Of a DNA stretch of 64,000 nt, positions 26,483-34,845 are shown in pieces; position 1 is the stretch's first letter; every line of letters begins with the position of its first letter. The stretch is taken from contig SPDP01000007.1 of NCBI GenBank assembly GCA_009360345.1, forward strand, positions 1 to 64,000, in the 5' to 3' direction. This DNA comes from Alcaligenaceae bacterium SAGV5. GTDB taxonomy: Bacteria > Pseudomonadota > Gammaproteobacteria > Burkholderiales > Burkholderiaceae_B. The translations under genes were made by a program, and so were the position numbers. The notes below the pieces were generated by a model. That model had not been told where the DNA came from and searched no databases. It saw only the letters and a program-made list of their open reading frames with translations.

Positions 26483-27288
26483 TGACGCCCCCCCGGACAT
26501 CCCCGCTGAAGGACAGGATGCGTGGCCAGGACCTCGTGCTGTGCATGGCGCTCCGGCAGGCCAGGACGGCCGATATGTCCATGATTGCGGCCGCCTGCGG
26601 CTTCGACGCGGTCTACGTCGACATGCAGCACAGCACGATAGGACTCGATGCCGTCTCGTCCCTGTGCGCCGGCGCGTTGGCCACCGGCATCGCGCCGCTG
26701 GTCCGCCTGCCGGGCCTGGACATGGACCTCATGCAACGCGTGCTGGACGGCGGCGCCCACGGCGTATTGCTGCCCGGCATCGAATCGGCAGACCAGGCGC
26801 GGGCAGCCGCGGTGGCGGGCCGCTACCCCCCCGCCGGCACCCGCTCGGTCATGGGCCCCACGCTCGGGACGCTCTACCGGCCGCAGGATGCCGCCAGGGT
26901 CAACGGCGAAACGCTGATGATCATGATGCTGGAATCGCCCGGGGCGATTTCCCGGGCCGACGAGATCGCCGCCGTGGACGGCGTGGACATGCTGCTGATC
27001 GGCTCCAACGATCTCTGCACCGCCATGGGCATTCCGGGCCAACTGCACCATCCCGACCTGTTCAAGGCGTATGAGACCGTCGCCGCGGCATGCCACCGGC
27101 ACGGCAAGACCCTGGGCATAGGCGGCATCCGCGGCGACATCGCGCTACAGAAGCGGCTGGTGGCGCTGGGCGCCCGCTTCCTGATCGCCGGCAGCGACGT
27201 GACCTATCTCATGGCTGCCGCGCGCAAGGACGCGGCGGACATCCGCCAGGCCCTGGCGCATCAGCCTTCCTCTCCAGACCTTTCCTGA
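26479..27288 (+). CDS. HpcH/HpaI-family class II aldolase
   Basis: Predicted aldolase yielding pyruvate or a related oxo acid and an aldehyde. The product of about 269 residues has VYVDMQHSTIGLD (base histidine), VRLPGLDMDLMQRVLDGG (arginine), MMLES (metal glutamate) and LIGSNDLC (metal aspartate). It belongs to the same NDLC subtype as the aldolase at 10.9-11.7 kb, with Met again in place of the usual glutamine. The start ATG overlaps the Bug stop (26479; a second ATG follows at 26482). The lactonase-like gene follows three bases after its stop. Confidence 0.9.
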   Translation: MMTPPRTSPLKDRMRGQDLVLCMALRQARTADMSMIAAACGFDAVYVDMQHSTIGLDAVSSLCAGALATGIAPLVRLPGLDMDLMQRVLDGGAHGVLLPGIESADQARAAAVAGRYPPAGTRSVMGPTLGTLYRPQDAARVNGETLMIMMLESPGAISRADEIAAVDGVDMLLIGSNDLCTAMGIPGQLHHPDLFKAYETVAAACHRHGKTLGIGGIRGDIALQKRLVALGARFLIAGSDVTYLMAAARKDAADIRQALAHQPSSPDLS

Positions 27289-27291
27289 CTC

Positions 27292-28128
27292 ATGACCATT
27301 CTTCACGCCTGCGATACCCACTTTCATGTCTTCGGCCCCGCGGACCGCTATCCGTACGCGGGCCAATTGCGCTACGACCCGCCGCAGGCGGATCTGGAAG
27401 ACTACCTGGGCGAGGCCAACGCCCTGGGTTTCTCCCGCTACGTCTTCGTGCAGCCCAGCGCCTACGGCCAGGACAATCGCTGCATGCTCGAGGCCATGCG
27501 CCGCATGGGCCCGGCCTGCCGCGGCATCGTGGACCTGCCCGACGACGCCCCCGACGAACAACTGGCCGACCTTCATCAGTTGGGCGTGCGAGGCGTGCGG
27601 ATCAACGTGAACCCCATCGCACAGCCGGCCTCCGGCCTGGCCGATGCGCTCATCCCGCGCATCAGGCGCTGGGAGACCCGCTGCGCGGCCACCGGCTGGC
27701 AGCTCGACTTCCTTGGCCCGGGATGGCTGACGCGCGAGCTGCTGCCCACCATGGCCTCGCTCAGGCTACCCTTCACCGTGGCGCACCTGGGCATGAACCT
27801 GGCGGCCGATGGTGCCCAGGCACCGGGATTCCAGGCGCTCCTGGACCTGCTTCGCCACGGCGACGGCCTTTGCTTCGTCAAATTGACCGGCAGCTACCGC
27901 ATCTCGAAGGCCCCGGGCTTCGGCGACATCGCCCCCATGGTCCATGCCCTGCTGGAGGCGGCGCCGGACCATCTGATCTGGGGCAGCGACTACCCCCATC
28001 TGTCGTTCCAGGAAAACAGCTCGGCCGACCTGTTCAAGCTGTTCACGTCCTGGGTGCCCGACGCCTTGCTGCAGCACCAGATTCTTGCCGCCACGCCGGC
28101 GAGGCTCTACGGCTGGGAGAGCGCCTGA
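27292..28128 (+). CDS. Amidohydrolase-superfamily lactonase (LigI/2-pyrone-4,6-dicarboxylate lactonase-like)
   Basis: TIM-barrel amidohydrolase_2 protein, 278 residues, with a canonical DTHFHVFGP at the N terminus, LPFTVAHLGMNL in the middle, and LIWGSDYPHLSF carrying the catalytic aspartate. These features match the LigI-type group that hydrolyses dicarboxylate lactones. It is the third gene of the Bug-aldolase-lactonase operon, so it may open a lactone before aldol cleavage. The exact substrate is unknown. Confidence 0.85.
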   Translation: MTILHACDTHFHVFGPADRYPYAGQLRYDPPQADLEDYLGEANALGFSRYVFVQPSAYGQDNRCMLEAMRRMGPACRGIVDLPDDAPDEQLADLHQLGVRGVRINVNPIAQPASGLADALIPRIRRWETRCAATGWQLDFLGPGWLTRELLPTMASLRLPFTVAHLGMNLAADGAQAPGFQALLDLLRHGDGLCFVKLTGSYRISKAPGFGDIAPMVHALLEAAPDHLIWGSDYPHLSFQENSSADLFKLFTSWVPDALLQHQILAATPARLYGWESA

Positions 28129-28254
28129 CGGCCCTGGGCGGGCGGGCCCGGCACCCGGGCCGGCTTGTCGATGGGCGGCGATTCCTGTTAGCCTCGCCTG
28201 CCGGGACGCGAGCCAGGCCCTCGCGCGTACCCGAAAGACTCACCGCCCCGCCGC

Positions 28255-28276
28255 CGGCCGTCGCGCCGGACGGCCG
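28255..28276. repeat. Hairpin directly upstream of the fghA ribosome site
   Basis: Eight-base arms CGGCCGTC (28255-28262) and GACGGCCG (28269-28276) flank a six-base loop. The hairpin ends two bases before the AAGGA ribosome site of fghA. A matching stem recurs just after the fghA stop (29142-29164). Confidence 0.5.
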
Positions 28277-28288
28277 CAAGGACTCCAC

Positions 28289-29134
28289 ATGCCCGAACTG
28301 ATCAGCCTGCACCAGTGTTTCGGTGGCCAGCAGCGCTTCTACCGCCACGACTCCTCCACCATCGGCCTGCCGATGCGTTTCTCGGTCTTCCTGCCCACCC
28401 ACGCCGAAGCCGGGCCCGTGCCGGTGCTGTTCTACCTGGCCGGCCTGACCTGCACCGAGGAAACCTTCATGATCAAGGCCGGCGCGCAGCGCTTCGCGCA
28501 GCAGCACGGCCTCATGCTGGTGGCACCGGACACCAGCCCGCGCGGCGCGGGCCTGCCGGGCGAAACCGACAGCTGGGATTTCGGCGCGGGCGCCGGTTTC
28601 TACCTGGACGCGACCCAGGAGCCCTGGCAGCGCCACTACCGGATGTACAGCTACATCGTGGACGAACTGTTCGGACTGGTCACCTCCGAACTGCCGGGCG
28701 ACCCGGCGCGCGCCGGCATCTTCGGCCATTCCATGGGCGGCCACGGCGCCCTGGTCCTGGCCCTGCGCAACCCGGGCAAATTCCGTTCGGTCTCGGCCTT
28801 CGCGCCCATCGCCCATCCTGTCGACTGCCCGTGGGGACACAAGGCCTTCGGCAATTACCTCGGCCCGGATCGCGAGGCCTGGAAACGCTACGACGCCACC
28901 GAACTGATGCGGACCTCACGCCAGCCCTTCCCCGGCGGCATCCTGGTCGATCAAGGCCTGGCCGACCAGTTCCTGGCGTCGCAGCTGCGGCCGGAAGCCT
29001 TCGAGGCCGCCTGCCGCGACGCCGGCCAGCCGCTGGAGCTGCGGCGCCATGCGGGCTACGACCACGGCTACTACTTCATCTCGACGTTCATGGAAGAACA
29101 CATGGCCTTCCATGCCAAGGCGCTGGGCGCCTGA
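28289..29134 (+). CDS. fghA: S-formylglutathione hydrolase
   Basis: Cytoplasmic serine esterase that hydrolyses S-formylglutathione to formate and glutathione, the second step of glutathione-dependent formaldehyde detoxification. The 281-residue protein shows VPVLFYLAGLTCTEETFMIK, nucleophile serine in IFGHSMGGHGALVLAL, and the histidine in AGYDHGYYFISTF, with normal family length. The usual partner alcohol dehydrogenase (adhC) is not next to it; upstream is an accessory lactonase gene. Start ATG 28289 has AAGGA seven bases upstream. Confidence 0.95.
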   Translation: MPELISLHQCFGGQQRFYRHDSSTIGLPMRFSVFLPTHAEAGPVPVLFYLAGLTCTEETFMIKAGAQRFAQQHGLMLVAPDTSPRGAGLPGETDSWDFGAGAGFYLDATQEPWQRHYRMYSYIVDELFGLVTSELPGDPARAGIFGHSMGGHGALVLALRNPGKFRSVSAFAPIAHPVDCPWGHKAFGNYLGPDREAWKRYDATELMRTSRQPFPGGILVDQGLADQFLASQLRPEAFEAACRDAGQPLELRRHAGYDHGYYFISTFMEEHMAFHAKALGA

Positions 29135-29141
29135 GCCTCCG

Positions 29142-29164
29142 CGGCCGTCCCGCGCGGACGGCCG
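29142..29164. terminator. Bidirectional terminator-like hairpin between fghA and the kinase gene
   Basis: Perfect nine-base arms CGGCCGTCC (29142-29150) and GGACGGCCG (29156-29164) flank a five-base loop between the convergent stops of fghA and the sensor kinase. There is no U-tract, so termination strength is uncertain. Confidence 0.55.
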
Positions 29165-29173
29165 TGCCGCTCT

Positions 29174-30490
29174 TCAGGACACCACGAGGGTAGCCCCCTC
29201 CCCGAAACACAGCAGGAAGCGGGTACCCCGTTGCAGTTCATCCGTGCTGGACACGACCGCCAGGCGCCAGCCCTGGATGTCGCACACCCGCTTGGCGATC
29301 GCCAGCCCGAGTCCGCGCTGGATACCCGCGCCGCCTTCCACCGGCACCTGGCTGTCGCGCAGCCGACCGCTGTAGTAGCGCTCGAAGACGAACGGCTGGT
29401 CGCCGGAAGCAATACCAGGACCGTTGTCCGCCAGGGCCATGCATTCGCCGGCCCAGCTCGCGGTCAGCGTGGCGGGCGCGGCATGGTCGATGGCATTGCG
29501 CACGAGATTGCGCAGCACGATCAGCAGGGCGTAGCGATCGAGCCTGGCCACGGCCATTTCGGGAATGTCGTTGACCAGGAGCAGGCCCGCCCGGTGCGCG
29601 CGCTCGGCCAGGCCGCTCCAGGCATCGTCCAGGCAGTCCCGCAGCGCGACCTCGGTGCGCGGCCCCGCCTGCGCACTGCTGATGGCGCGCGCCGTCTCGA
29701 GCGTGGAGGCGATCTCGTCCACCGCGTTCACGATGCGCGTCAGGCGCAGGCCCGCCTGCGGAGGCGGCTCGGACTCCAGGGCGATCAACTCCGCATCGGT
29801 CCGGATGCTGGTCAGCGGCGTGCGGATCTCATGGCTGAGGTTGGCCGAGAATTCGCGCTCCTGGGCAATGGACTGGTCCACCTTGTCCTGCATGCGATTG
29901 AACGCCTCGAGCAAGCGGCCCGCCTCGTCGCTGCGCACGACCTTCATGCCGGGGTTGCCGGGCGCCCACGATTCGATCCGGTCGGTCACTTCCACCATCG
30001 AGCCGACGACACGGCCGGCCAACGCGCGGGCGGTCCAGTATCCCAGCAGCGTGCAGGCCAGCCAGAGCCCCAGCAGGATGGCGCCGAACTCGTAGACCCG
30101 GTGCTCGTTGTCGGTCGCGTCGTACCGCAGGTACACCCGCCCTTTCGTCGAGTCGGCCACCGCCACGTGCCAGACCTCGCCCTCGGTGTTGAGCTGGTAC
30201 TGCCCCGGGCCCAGTCTGGCCAGCACGCGTGGTACGTCCCCGTTCGCCCCTACCCAGGCGTGCAGGCCGGGACCGAGCAGGATGTCGCCCCCGGTCCACA
30301 CCGTTTCGCCCGCCTCGAGGCGATGCACGAGCCGTTCGGCCTCGGTCAGCACGATCTGGTCGACGATGCGGTCTTCCTGCTGGTCCAGCACCAGATAGGC
30401 GACGACGGCCTGCGCCGCCACGAACAGGGAAATGGCGAGCGTCAGCGCCCAGATGACCCGCTGCTTGAGCGTGGCGGGACCAGCCATCAA
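29174..30490 (-). CDS. Two-component sensor histidine kinase
   Basis: Inner-membrane sensor kinase, 438 residues: membrane segments near residues 12-34 and 137-158 bracket a periplasmic domain of about 100 residues. HAMP-like sequence and the phosphoacceptor box SANLSHEIRTPLTSI follow, then the N box LRNLVRNAIDHA, and the ATP-binding G boxes LADNGPGI and RGLGLAIAKRVCD. The start overlaps the response regulator stop by four bases, so the pair is co-translated. The signal is unknown; the domain layout resembles PhoQ/QseC-type kinases. Confidence 0.92.
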   Translation of the reverse strand: MMAGPATLKQRVIWALTLAISLFVAAQAVVAYLVLDQQEDRIVDQIVLTEAERLVHRLEAGETVWTGGDILLGPGLHAWVGANGDVPRVLARLGPGQYQLNTEGEVWHVAVADSTKGRVYLRYDATDNEHRVYEFGAILLGLWLACTLLGYWTARALAGRVVGSMVEVTDRIESWAPGNPGMKVVRSDEAGRLLEAFNRMQDKVDQSIAQEREFSANLSHEIRTPLTSIRTDAELIALESEPPPQAGLRLTRIVNAVDEIASTLETARAISSAQAGPRTEVALRDCLDDAWSGLAERAHRAGLLLVNDIPEMAVARLDRYALLIVLRNLVRNAIDHAAPATLTASWAGECMALADNGPGIASGDQPFVFERYYSGRLRDSQVPVEGGAGIQRGLGLAIAKRVCDIQGWRLAVVSSTDELQRGTRFLLCFGEGATLVVS

Positions 30491-31185
30491 TCACGCCCCG
30501 GGCCGCCGGACAAGCGATACCCCACGCCGTGCACCGTTTCCAATCCGTCGAAGCCCGCTTCGGACAAGGCCTTGCGCAGCAGATGGATCTGGCTGCGCAA
30601 GGCATCCTTTTCCGGCACGTCGCTGCCCCACAGGGCGCTTTCCAGGTCGGCGCGCGACACCACCCGGCCCGGATCGCGGATCAGCACCTCGACGATGCGG
30701 CTGGCCTTGGGCGTCAGCCGCACCGGCCGCTCCATCACGCGCACCTCGCGGGTACGGGCGTCGTAGGACAGCTCGCCGAAACGGCGCACCGGATTGGCGA
30801 CCTGCCCCGAGGCGCGATTGAGCAGCGCCCGCACGCGGGCCTCGACCTCGGCCAGCGCGTACGGCTTGGTCACGTAATCATCGGCGCCATGGCCGAAGGC
30901 ATCGAGTTTCTGCTGCAGCTCGTCGCGCGCCGTCAGCAGCAGCACCGGCGTCGCCTGGTGCAGCTCCGCGCGCAGGCGATGCAGCACCGTCACGCCATCG
31001 ATCCCGGGCAGGCCGATGTCGAGCAGGACGGCATCGAAACAGCCGGCGCCGAGCCGGTACAGCGCGGACGGGCCGTCGTAGGCGACGTCGACGACATAGC
31101 CCTTGGCCTCGAAATAGGCGCACAGGTTGGCCGAGATCGTCATATCGTCTTCGACGATGAGCACACGGGGATGGGGCGTCGTCAT
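30487..31185 (-). CDS. OmpR-family response regulator
   Basis: DNA-binding response regulator, 232 residues. The receiver domain has the acidic pair in VLIVEDD, the phosphorylated aspartate in AVLLDIGLPGIDG, threonine in LLLTARDE and lysine in DYVTKPY. The C-terminal OmpR-type winged helix has RLTPKASRIVEVLI and LRSQIHLLRKAL. ATG 31185 (MTTPHPRV) is preferred over the longer frame start. It is the first gene of a two-gene operon with the sensor kinase; divergent from ggt, which it may control. Confidence 0.94.
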   Translation of the reverse strand: MTTPHPRVLIVEDDMTISANLCAYFEAKGYVVDVAYDGPSALYRLGAGCFDAVLLDIGLPGIDGVTVLHRLRAELHQATPVLLLTARDELQQKLDAFGHGADDYVTKPYALAEVEARVRALLNRASGQVANPVRRFGELSYDARTREVRVMERPVRLTPKASRIVEVLIRDPGRVVSRADLESALWGSDVPEKDALRSQIHLLRKALSEAGFDGLETVHGVGYRLSGGPGRD

Positions 31186-31289
31186 GGAACCGGAGTAAGG
31201 ACGGGTTTCCAAGTGTAAGCCGCTTTGCCGCGGTCAATGGTAAGGTCGCGGTCTGGCTGGCCCAAAGCCATCGCAAGGAAGCTTCATCC

Positions 31290-33062
31290 ATGACCTCGCT
31301 CGTTCGCGCCTCGCGCCTGCTCTGGCTGGCCTGTGCCGCGCTCGCCACGGCGGTCCGGGCCGCCGCCCCCGACCCGGGCATCGACCCCAATCCCGAGGCG
31401 CAGACCGCCTACCTGCCCAAGCAGGCCGTCATGGGCCGCCAGTTCATGGCGGCCACCGCCCACCCGCTCGCCACCCAGGCCGCCTACCGCGTGCTCGAGC
31501 GGGGCGGCAGCGCGGTCGACGCGGCCATCGCCGCGCAGATGATGCTGGGCCTGGTCGAGCCGCAGTCCTCGGGACTCGGGGGCGGCGCGTTCCTGGTCCA
31601 CTACGATGCCCGCCAGGACCGGGTCACGGTCTTCGACGGCCGCGAGACGGCGCCGGCCGCGGCGGACGCCAGCCGCTTCATGCAGGGAACCCGGCCCATG
31701 CGCTTCGACGATGCGGTCGACAGCGGCAAATCGGTCGGCACCCCGGGCCTGCTCCGGGCCCTGGAACTGGCGCACCGCCGGCATGGCAGGCTGCCCTGGC
31801 GATCGCTGTTCGACGACGCGATCGACCGCGCTCGCCAAGGCTTTCCGGTCTCCCAGCGGCTGGCGGCCCTACTGCGCGACAACGGCCGGCTGGCCGCCCA
31901 GCCCGCCGCCCGCGCCTACTTTTTCCACACCGACGGGTCGGCCGTGCGCGAAGGCGAACGGCTGCGCAATCCCGAACTCGCCCGCACGATGACGCGTATC
32001 GCCCGCGAGGGCGCCGACGCCTTCTACCGCGGGCCGCTGGCCCGCGCCATGGTCGAGGCGGTGCGCGCGCATGCGCGGCCCGGCGACCTGTCGACCGGGG
32101 ACCTGGCGCGCTACGAGGCGCGCGAACGCGCGGCGCTGTGCGGCCCCTACCAGGCCTATGTCGTATGCGGCGCGCCGCCGCCCGGCTCGGGGGGACTGGC
32201 CGTGCTGCAGATGCTGGCGCTGCTGGACGCCACGCCCATCGCGCAGGCCCGTCCCGTTTCGCTCGCCGCGGTGCACTACTTTTCCGAAGCAGGACGGCTG
32301 GCCTATGCCGACCGCGACCGCTATGTTGCCGACCCCGACTTCGTCGACGTGCCGGTGGCCGCCCTGCTCGATCCGGCCTACCTGGCCCGGCGGTCGGCGC
32401 TGATCGCGGCCGACCGCTCCATGGGCCGGGCCGAACCGGGAGAGCCCGTGCGCGGCGCGCTGGCCCGCCATGGCGCCGACGACACGCCCGCCCTGCCCTC
32501 GACCACCCACCTGTCCATCGTCGACGCCCAGGGCAACGCCGTGGCCATGACCTCCACGATCGAACAGGCCTTCGGCAGCAAGATCCTCGTGGCGGGCTTC
32601 CTGCTCAACAATGAGTTGACGGACTTCGCCCTGTCGCCGCGCGACGGCCAGGGCGTGCCCGTGGCCAACCGGGTCGAACCGGGCAAGCGCCCCCGCAGCA
32701 CCATGGCGCCGACCATCGTGCTGCGCGCCGGCGGCGCAACCCCGCGGCTGCGGCTGGTGGCGGGCTCGCCGGGGGGCAGCGCCATCGCCAACTACGTGGC
32801 GCGGGTGCTGCTGGCCAACCTGACCTGGGACCTCGACATCCAGACCGCCATTGACCTGCCGCATTACGGCAGCCGCAATCGCGCCACCGAACTGGAAAGC
32901 GACCCCCGGCTGGAAAGCCTGATCCCCGCCCTGCGCGCCATGGGGCATCCCGTCACGGTCTCGTCCATGCCCAGCGGACTGCACGGCATCGAGGTCCTGA
33001 GCAACGGGCTGCTGCGGGCCGGCGCGGATCCGCGGCGCGAAGGCACCGCGGCGGGGCGCTGA
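31290..33062 (+). CDS. ggt: Gamma-glutamyltransferase
   Basis: Periplasmic N-terminal-nucleophile hydrolase/transferase that cleaves the gamma-glutamyl bond of glutathione and related peptides. It has 590 residues with a signal peptide (residues 1-25). The precursor self-cleaves before Thr405 in PSTTHLSIVDAQGNAVAMTS, giving large and small subunits. Other markers are GGSAVDAAIAAQMMLGLVEPQSSGLGGGAF (glycine-rich core) and NNELTDF in the small subunit. It is divergent from the two-component system and followed by opgG after 180 bases. Confidence 0.94.
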   Translation: MTSLVRASRLLWLACAALATAVRAAAPDPGIDPNPEAQTAYLPKQAVMGRQFMAATAHPLATQAAYRVLERGGSAVDAAIAAQMMLGLVEPQSSGLGGGAFLVHYDARQDRVTVFDGRETAPAAADASRFMQGTRPMRFDDAVDSGKSVGTPGLLRALELAHRRHGRLPWRSLFDDAIDRARQGFPVSQRLAALLRDNGRLAAQPAARAYFFHTDGSAVREGERLRNPELARTMTRIAREGADAFYRGPLARAMVEAVRAHARPGDLSTGDLARYEARERAALCGPYQAYVVCGAPPPGSGGLAVLQMLALLDATPIAQARPVSLAAVHYFSEAGRLAYADRDRYVADPDFVDVPVAALLDPAYLARRSALIAADRSMGRAEPGEPVRGALARHGADDTPALPSTTHLSIVDAQGNAVAMTSTIEQAFGSKILVAGFLLNNELTDFALSPRDGQGVPVANRVEPGKRPRSTMAPTIVLRAGGATPRLRLVAGSPGGSAIANYVARVLLANLTWDLDIQTAIDLPHYGSRNRATELESDPRLESLIPALRAMGHPVTVSSMPSGLHGIEVLSNGLLRAGADPRREGTAAGR

Positions 33063-33245
33063 ACATGTGCCCCAAACCCGGGCCCCGGGGAACCAATTCG
33101 GTGAAAATGGCGTCAACCCTGGTCCGGCTGACGCAGCGTGGCTACATCCAGTAGTACATGCGTGCGCCCGGAGCCCCCCGGGGCCGCCCATACCCTCTAA
33201 AATCTCCGTTTCAGCCTTCCAGGCCACGCCGGACATCCAAGATCC

Positions 33246-34841
33246 GTGACTGACACCTCCCTTTCTTCCGCAAGGGTGCGCTCGTTTGCCGCCCGCATGC
33301 TCCTCTCGGCCCTGGCATTGTCGGCAGGCCTTCTCGCCGCCGCCCCCGCCGGTGCCTTCGATTTCTTCGATGTCTCCCGCCGGGCCAAGGAGCTCGCGGG
33401 CGAAAAATACAAGGCGCCCACCAGCCATCTGCCCAAGGAACTGCGCGACCTGAAATACGCCGAATACCAGCAGATCCAGCCCAAGCGCGACAAATATCTG
33501 TGGGCCGACGGCCGCACCGCGTTCCAGATCGCCTTCCATCACCAGGGCATGGCCTTCGACCTGCCGGTCAAGATCAACGAGATCGATGCCGAAGGCGTCC
33601 GCGAGATCAAATACGACCCCGCCGATTTCGACTTCGGCCCCCGCCAGGTCGATGCCAAGCTGCTGCGCGGCCTGGGCTTCGCCGGCTTCCGCATCCTGTA
33701 CCCGCTGAACGACCCGGCCAAGCGCGACGACGAGCTCGCGTCGTTCCTGGGCGCGAGCTACTTCCGCGTGGTCGGCAAGGGCCAGGTCTACGGCGTGTCG
33801 GCCCGCGGGCTGGCCATCGACACCGCGGTACCCTCGGGCGAGGAGTTCCCCCGCTTCCGCGAGTTCTGGATCGCCCGCCCCGCCAACAACGACAAGCACG
33901 TCGTGATCTATGCCCTGCTGGATTCGCCCCGCGCCACCGGCGCCTACCGGTTCACCATCACGCCGGGGGAGGACTCCCTGGTCGAGGTCCGGTCGCGCGT
34001 CTACCTGCGCGCGCCCGTCGCCAAGCTCGGCATCGCCGGCATGGCCAGCATGTATCTCTACGGCTCGACCCAACCCTCCGGCACCGCCAACTACCGGCCC
34101 GAGCTGCACGATTCCGACGGCCTGTCTTTCCACGCCGGCAATGGCGAGTGGCTCTGGCGGCCGCTGAACAACCCGCGCCGCCTGGCCAACAGCTCATTCA
34201 TGGTCGAGAATCCGCGCGGCTTCGGCCTGCAGCAGCGGGCCCGGGATTTCCGCCAGTACGAAGACCTGGACGACCGCTACGACCTGCGTCCCACACTCTG
34301 GGTCGAACCCACCGGCAACTGGGGCAAGGGCCGGGTGGAACTGGTCGAGATCCCGACCGCGGACGAAACCAACGACAACATCGTCGCGTTCTGGGTACCC
34401 GAACACCAGCCCAAGCCTGGCGCGACGCTCGAAATGAACTACACGCTGCGCTGGACACGCAACGAGGCCGGGCTGCAGGATCCCAAGCTGGCCCGCGTGC
34501 TGCAGACACGGCGCTCGGTGGGCGAGACGCGCGGCACCGACCTGATCCGCCGCCCCGACGGCAGCACCGCGTTCCTGATCGATTTCTCCGCCCCGGCCCC
34601 CGCCAAGCCCAAGGACCCGCCGCTGCCCGTCTCGCTGAACTTCTCCACCGGCGGCAACGCCGACGTGCTGGAGAACAGCCTGCGCCGCAATCCGGTCACA
34701 GGCGGCTGGCGCGTCACGCTGCGCATCAAGGTCAAGGACCCGGCCAAGCCGGTCGAGATGCGGGCGGGCCTGGTCAACGGGCAGAACGCTGTCTCCGAGA
34801 CCTGGAGCTATCAGTTGCCAGGCTATGAAACGGGCGAGTGA
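33246..34841 (+). CDS. opgG: Osmoregulated periplasmic glucan biosynthesis protein G
   Basis: Periplasmic protein needed for synthesis and branching of osmoregulated periplasmic glucans. It has 531 residues from GTG 33246. This start gives a signal peptide with a charged n-region, a hydrophobic core ([16 protein letters not shown]) and an AGA cleavage site; ATG 33297 would remove the charged part. Family motifs include [49 protein letters not shown] and [11 protein letters not shown]. It is followed by opgH four bases after its stop, forming the standard operon. Confidence 0.94.
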   Translation: MTDTSLSSARVRSFAARMLLSALALSAGLLAAAPAGAFDFFDVSRRAKELAGEKYKAPTSHLPKELRDLKYAEYQQIQPKRDKYLWADGRTAFQIAFHHQGMAFDLPVKINEIDAEGVREIKYDPADFDFGPRQVDAKLLRGLGFAGFRILYPLNDPAKRDDELASFLGASYFRVVGKGQVYGVSARGLAIDTAVPSGEEFPRFREFWIARPANNDKHVVIYALLDSPRATGAYRFTITPGEDSLVEVRSRVYLRAPVAKLGIAGMASMYLYGSTQPSGTANYRPELHDSDGLSFHAGNGEWLWRPLNNPRRLANSSFMVENPRGFGLQQRARDFRQYEDLDDRYDLRPTLWVEPTGNWGKGRVELVEIPTADETNDNIVAFWVPEHQPKPGATLEMNYTLRWTRNEAGLQDPKLARVLQTRRSVGETRGTDLIRRPDGSTAFLIDFSAPAPAKPKDPPLPVSLNFSTGGNADVLENSLRRNPVTGGWRVTLRIKVKDPAKPVEMRAGLVNGQNAVSETWSYQLPGYETGE

Positions 34842-34845
34842 TCCC

